Assembly (NCBI GenBank): GCA_049970695.1
Contig: JBMFML010000001.1
Location: forward strand, 124,001-188,000
Direction of reading: 5' to 3'
Length of the DNA stretch: 64,000 nucleotides
Origin: UBA285 sp049970695
Lineage (GTDB): Archaea; Thermoproteota; Thermoprotei_A; Sulfolobales; Desulfurococcaceae
The position numbers and the translations under genes were made by a program. Below the pieces are notes generated by a model that worked only from the letters and a program-made list of their open reading frames with translations, was not told the DNA's origin and did not search any database. This document shows positions 24,629-32,940 of the stretch, in pieces (within the stretch, counting starts at the first letter, position 1; each line of letters starts with the position of its first letter).

Positions 24629-25807
24629 CTACTTCTTGGCTTTGCGCTTCTTCTCTCCTTCTTCCGCTTCTACCTCGTAGCACCTAACTCCGACATCTAG
24701 CAGGCTTCTAAAGACCGCGTCGAGAAACCTGACGTGGCTGCCTTTCTGTCCTACAAATGCTCCATAGGCATTACTTTCAACTCTTACTGCTAAATTGGGG
24801 CCCGCGAAGTCCACGTCGACTACGTGCTTGTATATCCAGCTAACTGGATGTACTGCTCTTATAAATGGCTTGAAGTCTAGTGTCAACTCGACTGCTCTGA
24901 GCTTCATTTCCACTTCTTTTTCAATAGCGTTTATCCTTTCGCCTCCCTTGCCTATGAGCCTTCCCTGGGTGCCCTCCTTGGTAACTATTAGTGCGTCAGG
25001 CGTGTGCTCACTTGTTATGTTAAACCTCTTCTTGAGCTCTACGAGATTTACCACAGTAACTATGTCTGCATCGGGGGCGTGCACTCTTGCTGATGATACG
25101 ACTTGCCTTTCTACGTCGTCAAGTCTTCTAGACCTCATTTTCGACTCTAGGAGTAGCCTGACGCCCATTCGAGCACCCGGTCTTACAATGTCTTTCAGTC
25201 CGAGGTCCACTATGCGTGCCTTCTCCTCGCCCATTAAGAGCTCTCTCAGCATCGAGGCTGCGTCGCGGCTTCCAATACTCCTTTGGAAAACGGGGTCGCC
25301 CGCAATTATTAGCCTGCTGTTTTTACCGAGCCTTGTTATGACCTCTATGGCTGTTTCCACTGGCACGTTTTGAGCGTCATCTAGTAGTATTACAGAGTCG
25401 TCGAATGTCCTGCCCTTTAGGTAGTGGGTATCCGCAATGACGACTTGACCCTGAGACACTAGCTCGTGAAGCTTGCTGATTTCCACAAACCCCGACACTA
25501 TGTCCTCTAAGTACTGAGAGGCTACCTTGTAGTACATCTCGCCCAAGTCAGCTGTTGTCAGCTCTCTACCACTCACTACGTCAATTATTGGCCTTGCAAT
25601 AATGAACCTCTTGTACCTACCAGTTAAAACAGAATCTATTCCATACACTATGCTGAACAGGCTTTTACCAGAGCCCGTGGGCCCAAAAAGCCCAATTATC
25701 TCGTACTTCTTATCCGCTAGAACTCTAACTACCTCTTCTTGTCCCGGTGATAAAGGCTGGAGCTTTGAAAATATCCCCTCGCTCAATTTAAGCACCCTTA
25801 CCATCAC
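24629..25807 (-). CDS. PhoH-family ATPase with C-terminal KH domains
   Basis: A 392-residue protein. The PhoH-type P-loop ATPase occupies about residues 15-230, with Walker A FGPTGSGKS (41-49), Walker B SVILLDDAQN and sensor-like IIAGDP. It is followed by two KH-type RNA-binding segments: GRLIGKGGERINAIEKEV (about 280-300) and GAFVGQKGSHVRFLDAVF (about 352-370). The combination is typical of Thermoproteota and points to an RNA-binding or unwinding ATPase. There is no N-terminal PIN domain. Tandem GTG-ATG starts at 25807-25802 lie about 12 bases from an AT-rich box (TTTTTTAATA on the minus strand). Confidence 0.87.
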   Translation of the reverse strand: MMVRVLKLSEGIFSKLQPLSPGQEEVVRVLADKKYEIIGLFGPTGSGKSLFSIVYGIDSVLTGRYKRFIIARPIIDVVSGRELTTADLGEMYYKVASQYLEDIVSGFVEISKLHELVSQGQVVIADTHYLKGRTFDDSVILLDDAQNVPVETAIEVITRLGKNSRLIIAGDPVFQRSIGSRDAASMLRELLMGEEKARIVDLGLKDIVRPGARMGVRLLLESKMRSRRLDDVERQVVSSARVHAPDADIVTVVNLVELKKRFNITSEHTPDALIVTKEGTQGRLIGKGGERINAIEKEVEMKLRAVELTLDFKPFIRAVHPVSWIYKHVVDVDFAGPNLAVRVESNAYGAFVGQKGSHVRFLDAVFRSLLDVGVRCYEVEAEEGEKKRKAKK

Positions 25808-26042
25808 TCATTAAAAAAGCGCTATTAAAAAACTCACGCCGACTTTGTAGCGGAGTAAGCTAGAGGTGAGCGCGCCGCATGGGAACTCCGTGCGCCGTTT
25901 TTAAGGCTTCAGTAACCCTTTGCCAGCTAAAAGTTTCAACGAACTTCAGTAGCTACACCAACTGGGAGATCGGCGCATTTGGTTTAGCGAGCCGATGGCT
26001 TTTCCAACTACCTCCTAGGCACGTGCTTTTAAGCGGTATTAT
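25808..26042. other. 235-base intergenic region with a hairpin and T-run
   Basis: No protein gene seen. On the plus strand there is an AT-rich box at 25821-25832, then a seven-base stem CGCATGG/CCGTGCG (25876-25894, one G-U pair, five-base loop), then TTTTT at 25898-25902. This could encode a small plus-strand RNA of about 50 bases, or be incidental. Confidence 0.3.
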
Positions 26043-26678
26043 TCATCTCCTGCTCTTGAGTTCCTCTACGAACTTTGCGAGGAGTGTTCTCTCGCTTTCA
26101 TATTCGGGGAAAGCTTGAAGAAGTTCTAAGAGAATTGACAGCTTCTCTGCTAGCTTGTTTAAGTCTACTCTTGCTAGTAAGAGCAAGCTGATTACTTCGT
26201 CTAAGTCGAGCCTCTTAATCCACGAAGCAAGCAGAGAGCAGGCGTACTCTACGTATGGATACATATTCAGCGACGCCATTTTAGCAACTAAGTGGGGGGG
26301 CCTCGGAATTCTAAGCACGTATCCATTGATTTGTACATCGATAGCGCTTTCCACTAAAGCGAAGTCCACGGGCGACCTAGCAACTTCTATTACTAGTAGT
26401 GGATAAAACCTCGTTGAAACAGCTACAAGGCCCTGCTCTCTCAGTCTACTTATTGCTTCAGAATAATGTTCTTCTACGCCGAACCCCCCAAGTAGCGTGC
26501 CAACGACCTCCTCGGCGCAATTGGTCTCTACAATAAACCTGGCTTCATCAATAGGCTTGACGAGACCGTAGAGCGCTGTTGCTAGGTCGTTAAGCACGGC
26601 GTGCTTGCAATTAGCGTGCTTCCTGGCAATGCTGCTGGCTGCGCTGAGCACTTTTTCTACAATTAGAGACCTCTGCAA
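26043..26678 (-). CDS. Nucleotidyltransferase-fold protein, active site not conserved
   Basis: A 211-residue protein. The layout resembles minimal nucleotidyltransferases of the AbiEii/DUF6036 group: an N-terminal helix then LNDLATALYGL, a region where the D-x-D would be expected (KPIDEARFIVETN), a VSTRFYPLLVIEVARSPVDFALVESA middle, an INGYVLRIPRPPHLVAKMASL block, and a helical C-terminus. The usual GS-x10-D-x-D signature is not intact. The function is unknown. It is downstream of PCNA on the same strand and could be co-transcribed. The assignment is by pattern only. Confidence 0.5.
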   Translation of the reverse strand: MQRSLIVEKVLSAASSIARKHANCKHAVLNDLATALYGLVKPIDEARFIVETNCAEEVVGTLLGGFGVEEHYSEAISRLREQGLVAVSTRFYPLLVIEVARSPVDFALVESAIDVQINGYVLRIPRPPHLVAKMASLNMYPYVEYACSLLASWIKRLDLDEVISLLLLARVDLNKLAEKLSILLELLQAFPEYESERTLLAKFVEELKSRR

Positions 26679-26714
26679 GGCCGCGCAACTCGCAGCTAAG
26701 AGCCATGTGTATTA

Positions 26715-27452
26715 CTAGACTTCGAGTGGAGCTAAGAGGTACTCTATTTTTCCTGAGCCAACTACGAACTCTGCTCTTAGAGGCATTTTGTTGGCGAACT
26801 GCAGCGTAACTATGTCTGAAACCCTTGTAATGCTCAGCAAGTTGGCCAGCTTGGCTGTGTCGTAAGCAGACCTCGCGGGCTCAGCTACTTCAAGCGATAT
26901 TAGTGCTAGAGATCCTGTAGTGAATTTTGCTTCTACTTTCCCAGCCCCCACCGCCCTGACAATTAGCGCGTTTTGATCTGCACTCAGCTCGGTGCTACCG
27001 CCTGAGGCTTCTATGTCTTCAATGACTTTCTTGAGGGCTTGCGCCATGATCTTTGCCGTTACTGTAAAGTTCATTTCAAAGCCCGAGAGCTCTTGCGTAG
27101 GCACTTCAATGTTCCTAAATTTGTACATTCTAGTTGCAACAGAGCCCGCTCCAATCGTGAATTTCACGTATTCTCCATCGAACTCTACGACGAGGTTTTC
27201 TCCCTTTTTCAAGTGCTTTAAGATCTTCTTTAGGTTGTTAACCGATATGCCGATGTTTACGGGCTCCTCAACGCTGTACTCGACGAACATGTCACTGGGG
27301 AAGTTGACTACTAGTAGCGATGTTTGGTCTAGGTCGAGGGCGCTCAGCTTCAGGCCTTCAGGTGCAAAGTTCAATGAGACCTCTTCTGAAAGACCCCCTA
27401 CTGCTTCGATAATTTCTTTGAAGAGTTTGGCCTCCGGAATTACTGCGCGCAT
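26715..27452 (-). CDS. pcn: DNA polymerase sliding clamp (PCNA)
   Basis: A 245-residue PCNA homologue that encircles DNA as a trimer and tethers polymerase B, FEN1 and ligase. It has the N-terminal FKEIIEAVGGLSEEVSLNF and LDLDQTSLLVV segments, a central SVNNLKKILKHLKKGENLVVEF interdomain region, and the C-terminal MPLRAEFVVGSGKIEYLLAPLE typical of the family. Length is normal. Thermoproteota usually encode up to three PCNA paralogues that can form heterotrimers; only one is in this window. The ATG is at 27452, with an AT-rich box upstream. Confidence 0.95.
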   Translation of the reverse strand: MRAVIPEAKLFKEIIEAVGGLSEEVSLNFAPEGLKLSALDLDQTSLLVVNFPSDMFVEYSVEEPVNIGISVNNLKKILKHLKKGENLVVEFDGEYVKFTIGAGSVATRMYKFRNIEVPTQELSGFEMNFTVTAKIMAQALKKVIEDIEASGGSTELSADQNALIVRAVGAGKVEAKFTTGSLALISLEVAEPARSAYDTAKLANLLSITRVSDIVTLQFANKMPLRAEFVVGSGKIEYLLAPLEV

Positions 27453-27516
27453 TAGAATAACCCCTTATCTACAATTCCGAGTGCGCGTATTTAAATGCGT
27501 GAGGCTTTGCAGGCAC

Positions 27517-28206
27517 TTAAGCGGTTCTCGGGATTTTAATAGGCTTTATTTCAAAGGAATCAAGCACTACGCGCAGCTCTCGCAGTACCTGCGGCATCTC
27601 TCTTATACTGAAGATGAGTACTCCGCTGTGTGCTCTAATGGGTGGCGTGAACAGCGTAACTATTGCCGGAACCAAGTAGGCCGCTTTAGAGAGTAGCCTG
27701 TACTTGCTCCTTGCATAGGCGAAGTACTTAATGAGCTTGCCCACTCTTTCCGCGTGCCTTTCCGCTGCCTCTACTAACTTGCTCGTAGCGTTTAGAGACC
27801 AGTGCTTGCAATCTACTGCTATGCCCATTTTACTGGCTAGTTCCACGCCGAACACGTCGATTTCTAGCCTCACTGGTGTTGTGAGCTTTAGTCCCCGCAC
27901 TACCTCGTAACCCGAGTTCTCTAGAATGCGCGCCGAGAGCTCCTCGAAGTCTCTCCAATCAAGTAGCTCGCTTACGCGAGCTGGCTCAATTTTACTACTA
28001 ATGAGCTCTAGTGCAAGCTCAACTGGGTTTTCAACTACCACCTCTCCATCGACGATCTTAACGAGCCCCCTGTGCCTCGACACTATTTCTGTGACTATGC
28101 TCGGCGAGAGGCCCGAGAGGCTTGAGATTTCAGTTACTAGGAGCCTGCGGTACTTTAGCAGCAATAATAGTATCCTTGACTCACTACTCAATTTAAGCCC
28201 CTGCAT
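27517..28206 (-). CDS. HTH plus PD-(D/E)XK nuclease-like protein
   Basis: A 229-residue protein. The N-terminal winged-helix-like region is ILLLLKYRRLLVTEISSLSGLSPSIVTEIV (about 10-40). It is followed by a restriction-endonuclease-like domain with FEELSARILENSGYEV, then LEIDVFGV and IAVDCKHW, giving the D-x(n)-(D)-x-K arrangement of Mrr-type nucleases. It could act on DNA at replication or repair sites, or be a DNA-binding pseudo-nuclease. The frame extends to 28269, but ATG 28206 is the likely start since the extension overlaps the divergent dhs gene. It neighbours PCNA. Confidence 0.68.
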   Translation of the reverse strand: MQGLKLSSESRILLLLLKYRRLLVTEISSLSGLSPSIVTEIVSRHRGLVKIVDGEVVVENPVELALELISSKIEPARVSELLDWRDFEELSARILENSGYEVVRGLKLTTPVRLEIDVFGVELASKMGIAVDCKHWSLNATSKLVEAAERHAERVGKLIKYFAYARSKYRLLSKAAYLVPAIVTLFTPPIRAHSGVLIFSIREMPQVLRELRVVLDSFEIKPIKIPRTA

Positions 28207-28246
28207 GATTTGGCATTTATGCAGAAAATATTTTAGAGAGCGTGTG

Positions 28247-29242
28247 ATGCGCGTGCAGGACCCGAACAACGAAACCCTACTAGAGGAGCTGAAAAAGCAA
28301 GTTCTAGCAGAGCAGGTGGTGGACTATAGAGTGAGAGCCGACATGAGTGTGTGCGAGCTCGTAGAAGTCATGGGTAAAGCGCACGGCTTCATGGCAGGCC
28401 ACGTATATAAGGCCTCGAAAATACTTGCAGAAATGCTCAAGAACAGCGAGGTCACCAGGCTTCTCTCGTTTACAGGCAACATAGTATCGACCGGCATGCG
28501 TGGTCTACTAGCCCAGCTCATTGAAGAGGGGTGGTTCCACGCTGTTATAACGACTTGCGGGGCCGTAGACCACGACATAGCCAGGAGCACAGGGCAGGCA
28601 TACTATAAGGGCGACTGGATGTACGACGACGCAATGCTTCACAGCATTGGTATTCACAGGCTCGGCAACGTGCTTATACCGCTTGAAAACTACGGAGTGG
28701 CTATTGAGAAATTCGCCCGCAGACTCTTAGAAGAGCTCTCGAAGACGAAGAAGAAGTGGGCCGTGAGCGAGCTCCTATACGAGGCTGGCAAGCGAATAAG
28801 CGACAAGAACAGCATACTCAGAGCAGCCGCTAAGCGCGGAGTCCCCATATTCGTGCCTGGGATTTATGATGGAGCTTTTGGGTCGCAGGTGGTCTTTAAC
28901 TACGGGTCTCTCGGCATAGAGCTCGACTTAATAGCAGATGAAAAGAAAATCCTCGAGCTAGTCGTCTCGTCTAGCAAAATTGGAGCGCTAATTATTGGCG
29001 GCGGCATAAGCAAACATCACACAATATGGTGGGCGCAGTTCAAGGAAGGCCTCGACTACGCAATATACATCACAACAGCCGTGGAGTACGATGGAAGTCT
29101 CAGTGGCGCCCAACCGAGAGAAGCCGTGAGCTGGGGCAAAATAAAGCCCACCGCTAAGAGCGTCGCAGTCTACGGTGATGCCACAGTTATTCTGCCGCTA
29201 GTAGTAATAGGCGCCATGTGCGAGGTGAAGCAGAGCAGTTGA
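28247..29242 (+). CDS. dys: Deoxyhypusine synthase
   Basis: A 331-residue enzyme that transfers the aminobutyl group of spermidine to a lysine of aIF5A. Recognisable blocks are FTGNIVSTGMRGLLAQLIEEGWFHAVITTCGAVDHDIAR near the NAD site, VPIFVPGIYDGAFGSQ, and the catalytic-lysine region IIGGGISKHHTIWW followed by SLSGAQPREAVSWGKIKP. The open frame extends far upstream to 27926, but ATG 28247 (or GTG 28244) matches the family N-terminus and avoids overlap with the divergent gene. It overlaps the 5' region of tiaS. Confidence 0.95.
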   Translation: MRVQDPNNETLLEELKKQVLAEQVVDYRVRADMSVCELVEVMGKAHGFMAGHVYKASKILAEMLKNSEVTRLLSFTGNIVSTGMRGLLAQLIEEGWFHAVITTCGAVDHDIARSTGQAYYKGDWMYDDAMLHSIGIHRLGNVLIPLENYGVAIEKFARRLLEELSKTKKKWAVSELLYEAGKRISDKNSILRAAAKRGVPIFVPGIYDGAFGSQVVFNYGSLGIELDLIADEKKILELVVSSSKIGALIIGGGISKHHTIWWAQFKEGLDYAIYITTAVEYDGSLSGAQPREAVSWGKIKPTAKSVAVYGDATVILPLVVIGAMCEVKQSS

Positions 29243-30582
29243 TTAAGCTAAACATTGGAGTAGACGATGTTGACACCCTTAGTGGTGGCTGCACAACACA
29301 CTTCGCTGCAATCCTAGCCTACAGACTACTCCAGAAAAATGTAGTATTTGCCGACTACCTAAACTTAGTGCGCTTGAACCCAGCCGTGCCGTGGAAGACT
29401 AGGGGCAATGGTGCTGTTGCACTCAGACTCTATCTAGATTCTGAGAGCAAGTTGGAAGACTTGTGGGAAGAAGCGACGCAGACTCTCAGCGACTACGTAG
29501 AAGAGTTCAGAGACCCCAAACACCAGCCAGTATTAGCCATGACCGTAGGGGACGTGGGGCAGAAGCTAAAGTGGCTCGGCAGCAAGGCCCTTCACGACAT
29601 GGTGCCCCTAGACGTGGCGCTGGAAGTTGCTGAATCCGAGAAAGCGCGGTTTTACGCGCCTAAAGGTGGCTTGAGGGGCCTCATCGGAGCCCTTGCTGCA
29701 ATTGGAAATACCATGCTAGACACTGACTACACCTTCGAGCTACTTGCGTATAGAAAGCGCGAGTACTGGGGGGCTCCCAGGTGCGTAGACTTTGAGAGCG
29801 TCTACGAAGTTGATAGAGCGTACAGAGACCAAATGATACTAAACTACGATCCAGAGACTGGTAGAGTCCTGATTACTCCGCATGGTCCAGACCCTGTTTT
29901 GCTAGGCTTGAGAGGGGAGGATCCGCTAGTACTTCTCGAGGCTTTCAAGAAATTGAAAATATGCGAGCCGGTAGAGTACATTGCTCTCTTCAGGACGAAC
30001 CAGCACACAGACGCTCATCTGCACCGAGTTGAATCTATATGCGACATCCGCCCATACACGTGCGTAATCGCGAGAGGCGTTGTCAAAAGCGAGCCTAAGC
30101 GCTACATTGGTGGTCACACTTTCTTTGACTTATGCGATGAATCCTGCTGCATAACTGTTGCTGCTTACGAGCCCACAAAGAAGTTTAGAAATATTATTGA
30201 GAAGCTGAAACCCGGAGACGTCGTCGAGGCTTATGGCTGTGTGAGGCCGCCAGGGCCTCGCCACGGCATGACCCTAAATCTCGAGAAATTGAGAGTTCTC
30301 AGTGTCGCGCGGGTCTTCACATACGAAAATCCGAGGTGCCCAATCTGCGGCGCGCGCATGGAGAGCATGGGACGCGGTAAAGGCTATAGGTGCAGAAAGT
30401 GCGGATATAGGGATCCCAGGGCGTCTAAAATAGCCGTTGAAATACCACGAGACATTAAACCTGGCTTCTACCAGCCTCCTTATTCAGCATTTAAGCACCT
30501 CATGAAGCCCCTCGAGAGGTTTGGCAAGGAGAAGAAGGGCTTCAGCGGTCCCATAGTAGCCATCGTGACTAAGCTATACTAA
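29239..30582 (+). CDS. tiaS: tRNA(Ile2) 2-agmatinylcytidine synthetase TiaS
   Basis: A 447-residue ATP-dependent enzyme that adds agmatine to C34 of tRNA-Ile(CAU), letting it read AUA. Marks include the N-terminal NIGVDDVDTLSGGCTTH (family GIDDTDSxxGGCTT), an RLNPAVPWKTRGNGA block, an OB-fold segment, and a C-terminal zinc ribbon with CPICGARM and CRKCGYR. The longer frame starts at GTG 29218. TTG 29239, preceded by GAGGTGA, gives the usual short N-terminus. It overlaps dys by four bases and is co-transcribed with it. Confidence 0.93.
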   Translation: MIKLNIGVDDVDTLSGGCTTHFAAILAYRLLQKNVVFADYLNLVRLNPAVPWKTRGNGAVALRLYLDSESKLEDLWEEATQTLSDYVEEFRDPKHQPVLAMTVGDVGQKLKWLGSKALHDMVPLDVALEVAESEKARFYAPKGGLRGLIGALAAIGNTMLDTDYTFELLAYRKREYWGAPRCVDFESVYEVDRAYRDQMILNYDPETGRVLITPHGPDPVLLGLRGEDPLVLLEAFKKLKICEPVEYIALFRTNQHTDAHLHRVESICDIRPYTCVIARGVVKSEPKRYIGGHTFFDLCDESCCITVAAYEPTKKFRNIIEKLKPGDVVEAYGCVRPPGPRHGMTLNLEKLRVLSVARVFTYENPRCPICGARMESMGRGKGYRCRKCGYRDPRASKIAVEIPRDIKPGFYQPPYSAFKHLMKPLERFGKEKKGFSGPIVAIVTKLY

Positions 30583-30616
30583 GAAACCTGGCTGCAGCCG
30601 CCGTAGCTGCGGCAGC

Positions 30617-30625
30617 AAATATATA
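30617..30625 (+). promoter_or_regulatory. TATA box of the aminotransferase gene
   Basis: AAATATATA, about 60 bases before TTG 30681, following a GC-rich imperfect hairpin region after tiaS. Confidence 0.45.
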
Positions 30626-30680
30626 CCTCGCGCACTGTAACCCGTATACGCCAGTAAGGTTCTCGAGGTGGAGTGCCTAC

Positions 30681-31895
30681 TTGAATCAGAGCAGGGTCTC
30701 GAGGAGGGTTCTTCAAGTACCCGTTAATCCTCACAGAGTACTGATAGCCAAGGCCCATGAGCTGCGGAGAAGGGGTATTAAGGTATACGACTACACAGCA
30801 GGACAGCCCGGGCTACCTCCGAGCAAAGAGGCCCTCGACTACTTCATTGAAATGGTCAAGAAAGACCCATTCAAGCACTTCAGGTACATGCCAACTCAAG
30901 GACTCCCGGAGCTAAGAGAAGCGATCTCGCAAGACTTAAAGAAGTACGGTGGAATAGAGGTCCCAGCCGATCAAATCCTAATCACTACTGGAGGTGCCGA
31001 AGCCCTTGTTCTAGCAATTTATGGACTGCTCGACGAGGGAGAGGGCGTCCTGCTATTAGATCCCTCTTACAGCGTATACTGGGATTTAGCGAGGTTCGCA
31101 AACCTGAAGGTAGAGGTCTGCGAGCAGAGCTTCGAAGCAGAGTTCAACCCGGATCCAGAGTGCATAAAAGAAAAGCTCGGAACCAGAGCAAAGGCAATAC
31201 TATTTGCAAGCCCCGACAACCCGACTTCCAGAGTTATAAGCGAAGAACTGGCAAAGACGATTGTAGACGTTGCGAGAGACAAGAAAGCGTGGGTAATTTA
31301 CGACGTTGCATACAAGCACCTCGTCTACGAAGGGGGGCACGTGTGGATTGAGAAATACGATCCAGCACTAGAGCACACCGTGGTATGCGGCTCTTTCAGC
31401 AAAGACCTCGCTATACCTGGAGGCAGGCTTGGCTACATATATGGACCGAGTGACGTGGTGCCCGAGTTGGTCAAGCTCAAAGGATTCTTCGGTATAGTAG
31501 CACCGGTGCCCATGCAGTGGCTTGCCTACTACTACCTGGCTGAGGGCTTCAAGGAGAAGTATCTGAGCGAGGTCATACCCATATACAGGAGGCGGCGCGA
31601 CGCCGCGTACGGGTTCTTCAAGAAGCTATTTCCAGAAGCAAGACTGCACAAGCCGAAAGCCAGCATGTACCTATTCCCTGACATAAAGCCTTACCTTTCG
31701 AAGCTAAAGCTAGGAGACCTCGAATTTGCTATGCAACTAGCTGAATCTAAAGGCGTTGTAGTACTGCCGGGTTCTATATTTGGCAAAGCTGGAGAGGGCT
31801 ACCTGCGAATAACTTTCGTAACCATGAGCGAGGACGAGCTAGCAAAAGGATTTGAGCTAATGAGGGAGTTCCTAGAAGAAAGGGGTGCTGCTTAA
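30681..31895 (+). CDS. Class I/II aminotransferase
   Basis: A 404-residue PLP enzyme of the aspartate/aromatic aminotransferase family. The cofactor lysine is in GSFSKDLAIPGGRLGY, the pyridine-ring aspartate region is YDVAYKHLVY, the N-terminal substrate motif is YTAGQPGLPPS, and the conserved carboxylate-binding arginine is in GYLRITFVTMS. Substrate specificity (aspartate, alanine or aromatic amino acids) cannot be told. TTG 30681 follows GGTGG at 30668. It appears monocistronic, followed by the C/D guide RNA candidate on the same strand. Confidence 0.9.
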   Translation: MNQSRVSRRVLQVPVNPHRVLIAKAHELRRRGIKVYDYTAGQPGLPPSKEALDYFIEMVKKDPFKHFRYMPTQGLPELREAISQDLKKYGGIEVPADQILITTGGAEALVLAIYGLLDEGEGVLLLDPSYSVYWDLARFANLKVEVCEQSFEAEFNPDPECIKEKLGTRAKAILFASPDNPTSRVISEELAKTIVDVARDKKAWVIYDVAYKHLVYEGGHVWIEKYDPALEHTVVCGSFSKDLAIPGGRLGYIYGPSDVVPELVKLKGFFGIVAPVPMQWLAYYYLAEGFKEKYLSEVIPIYRRRRDAAYGFFKKLFPEARLHKPKASMYLFPDIKPYLSKLKLGDLEFAMQLAESKGVVVLPGSIFGKAGEGYLRITFVTMSEDELAKGFELMREFLEERGAA

Positions 31896-31954
31896 AGGGG
31901 CTCATGCAAGATATAGAGCAGGAGCTCTAAGTGCATGCCGTTTTTAGCACTAGA

Positions 31955-32011
31955 CGAGATGATGACATGCACCTCGGCGGAACTGTGAAGACGCTGGCCT
32001 GGGCTGACAAT
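31955..32011 (+). ncRNA. C/D box guide sRNA (candidate)
   Basis: C box ATGATGA at 31959-31965, a 12-base guide CATGCACCTCGG (31966-31977), a degenerate D' box CGGA (31978-31981), a three-base spacer, C' box GTGAAGA (31985-31991), a second 12-base guide CGCTGGCCTGGG (31992-32003) and D box CTGA (32004-32007). The spacing of every element is identical to the sRNA at 41990-42048. Ten bases of the first guide are complementary to GAGGTGCATG, a conserved stretch of archaeal 16S rRNA (recalled, not searched). It lies in a 132-base intergenic space. Confidence 0.65.
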
Positions 32012-32027
32012 TTGCTTGCTTAAAAAG

Positions 32028-32879
32028 CTACTTAAGCGCCGCCTTGAAGCTCTCAATGCCGTAGCCAACCATGGCTACTAGTTCAATCACGTTCAGCATC
32101 TGCTTTGCTGTTTCTGCCTTAAACCTGAGCGTGTAGGCACCGGTCCTCTCCATGATATCCCAGTTCTCCAAGACATCTGCTACGAGCGTGTCTCTCAAGA
32201 CGAGCTCAACTACGTAGGGCCTCGAGAACTCTACTCTACGGACCTCGCCCTTCTTGACCTTCTCGCAGGCTGCTGCAGCGCCCTTTCTCAACTGCTCTTC
32301 AACTCTGGCCAATCCGTAGTAGACTGCTGCATACCTAGATATGCCTGTCTTCAGAGGGACGAAAATGGCCCAAGGAGCGTAGTCCTCGACTTCTCTCCGC
32401 AAGTGCTCGTCTCCGGCCAGGAGCGCAACGGGTACTCCGAGCTCTCCAGCGTACAGCGAGTTTATCAAGAACTCGCTTGCTCTAACACCGTTAACTCTGA
32501 TCTCGGCGAATGTGCGGCCACTGTAGGTATGGTCAAAGGTGCCGTGAATCGTGCCGGCTGCTGCGTGGTAGCCGACGTAGAATACTGCGCTGTAGCTGTT
32601 GTCGATTGTTGTTATCATTGAGAAGGGCCTGGGGTAGCCCTGGATAACTGCTACTCTACCATCCAGCTCCAGGTAGTCGATATTAGTCATTAAGCCGTGG
32701 CTGTCTGCGACGCAGACGGAGTCGAAGCCGCACTTGTAGAGCTCGTCTACAACGGCGTTGACGAGCCTGGTCATCACTTTGGCCGCTCTCGAGAACTGGC
32801 TGCTCCAGGGGCTCAGCATGGTGCCAGAGACTACTCCAGGCAAACCCTCGATGTCTACTGACACGTAGGCTTTCAGCAC
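32028..32879 (-). CDS. M55 family D-aminopeptidase (DppA-like)
   Basis: A 283-residue zinc peptidase related to Bacillus DppA, which removes N-terminal D-amino acids from short peptides. Metal-binding features are the N-terminal SVDIEGLPGVV (D8 and E10), DSHGL, GYHAAAG and the HTYSGRTFAEIRVNG block. There is no signal peptide, so it acts in the cytoplasm. Length is normal. The gene is monocistronic and convergent with the aminotransferase and sRNA. In an archaeon without D-amino-acid peptidoglycan, the natural substrate is unclear. Confidence 0.88.
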   Translation of the reverse strand: MLKAYVSVDIEGLPGVVSGTMLSPWSSQFSRAAKVMTRLVNAVVDELYKCGFDSVCVADSHGLMTNIDYLELDGRVAVIQGYPRPFSMITTIDNSYSAVFYVGYHAAAGTIHGTFDHTYSGRTFAEIRVNGVRASEFLINSLYAGELGVPVALLAGDEHLRREVEDYAPWAIFVPLKTGISRYAAVYYGLARVEEQLRKGAAAACEKVKKGEVRRVEFSRPYVVELVLRDTLVADVLENWDIMERTGAYTLRFKAETAKQMLNVIELVAMVGYGIESFKAALK

Positions 32880-32940
32880 GTTCTCACCCAGTGGCTACTA
32901 GAGTGCCGCCGCGACTAAAAACCTGGGAGTTAAAGTCTCA

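Noticed and set aside
24795..25373. Long 192-codon plus-strand frame opposite the PhoH-KH gene
   Set aside because: Serine/leucine-rich composition typical of antisense shadow; the minus-strand gene has clear Walker and KH motifs.
26992..27696. 234-codon plus-strand frame opposite PCNA
   Set aside because: Antisense shadow crossing two real genes, with no recognisable domain.
27926..28246. 107-codon upstream extension of deoxyhypusine synthase
   Set aside because: It overlaps the divergent nuclease-like gene and has no similarity to the family N-terminus; ATG 28247 is the natural start.
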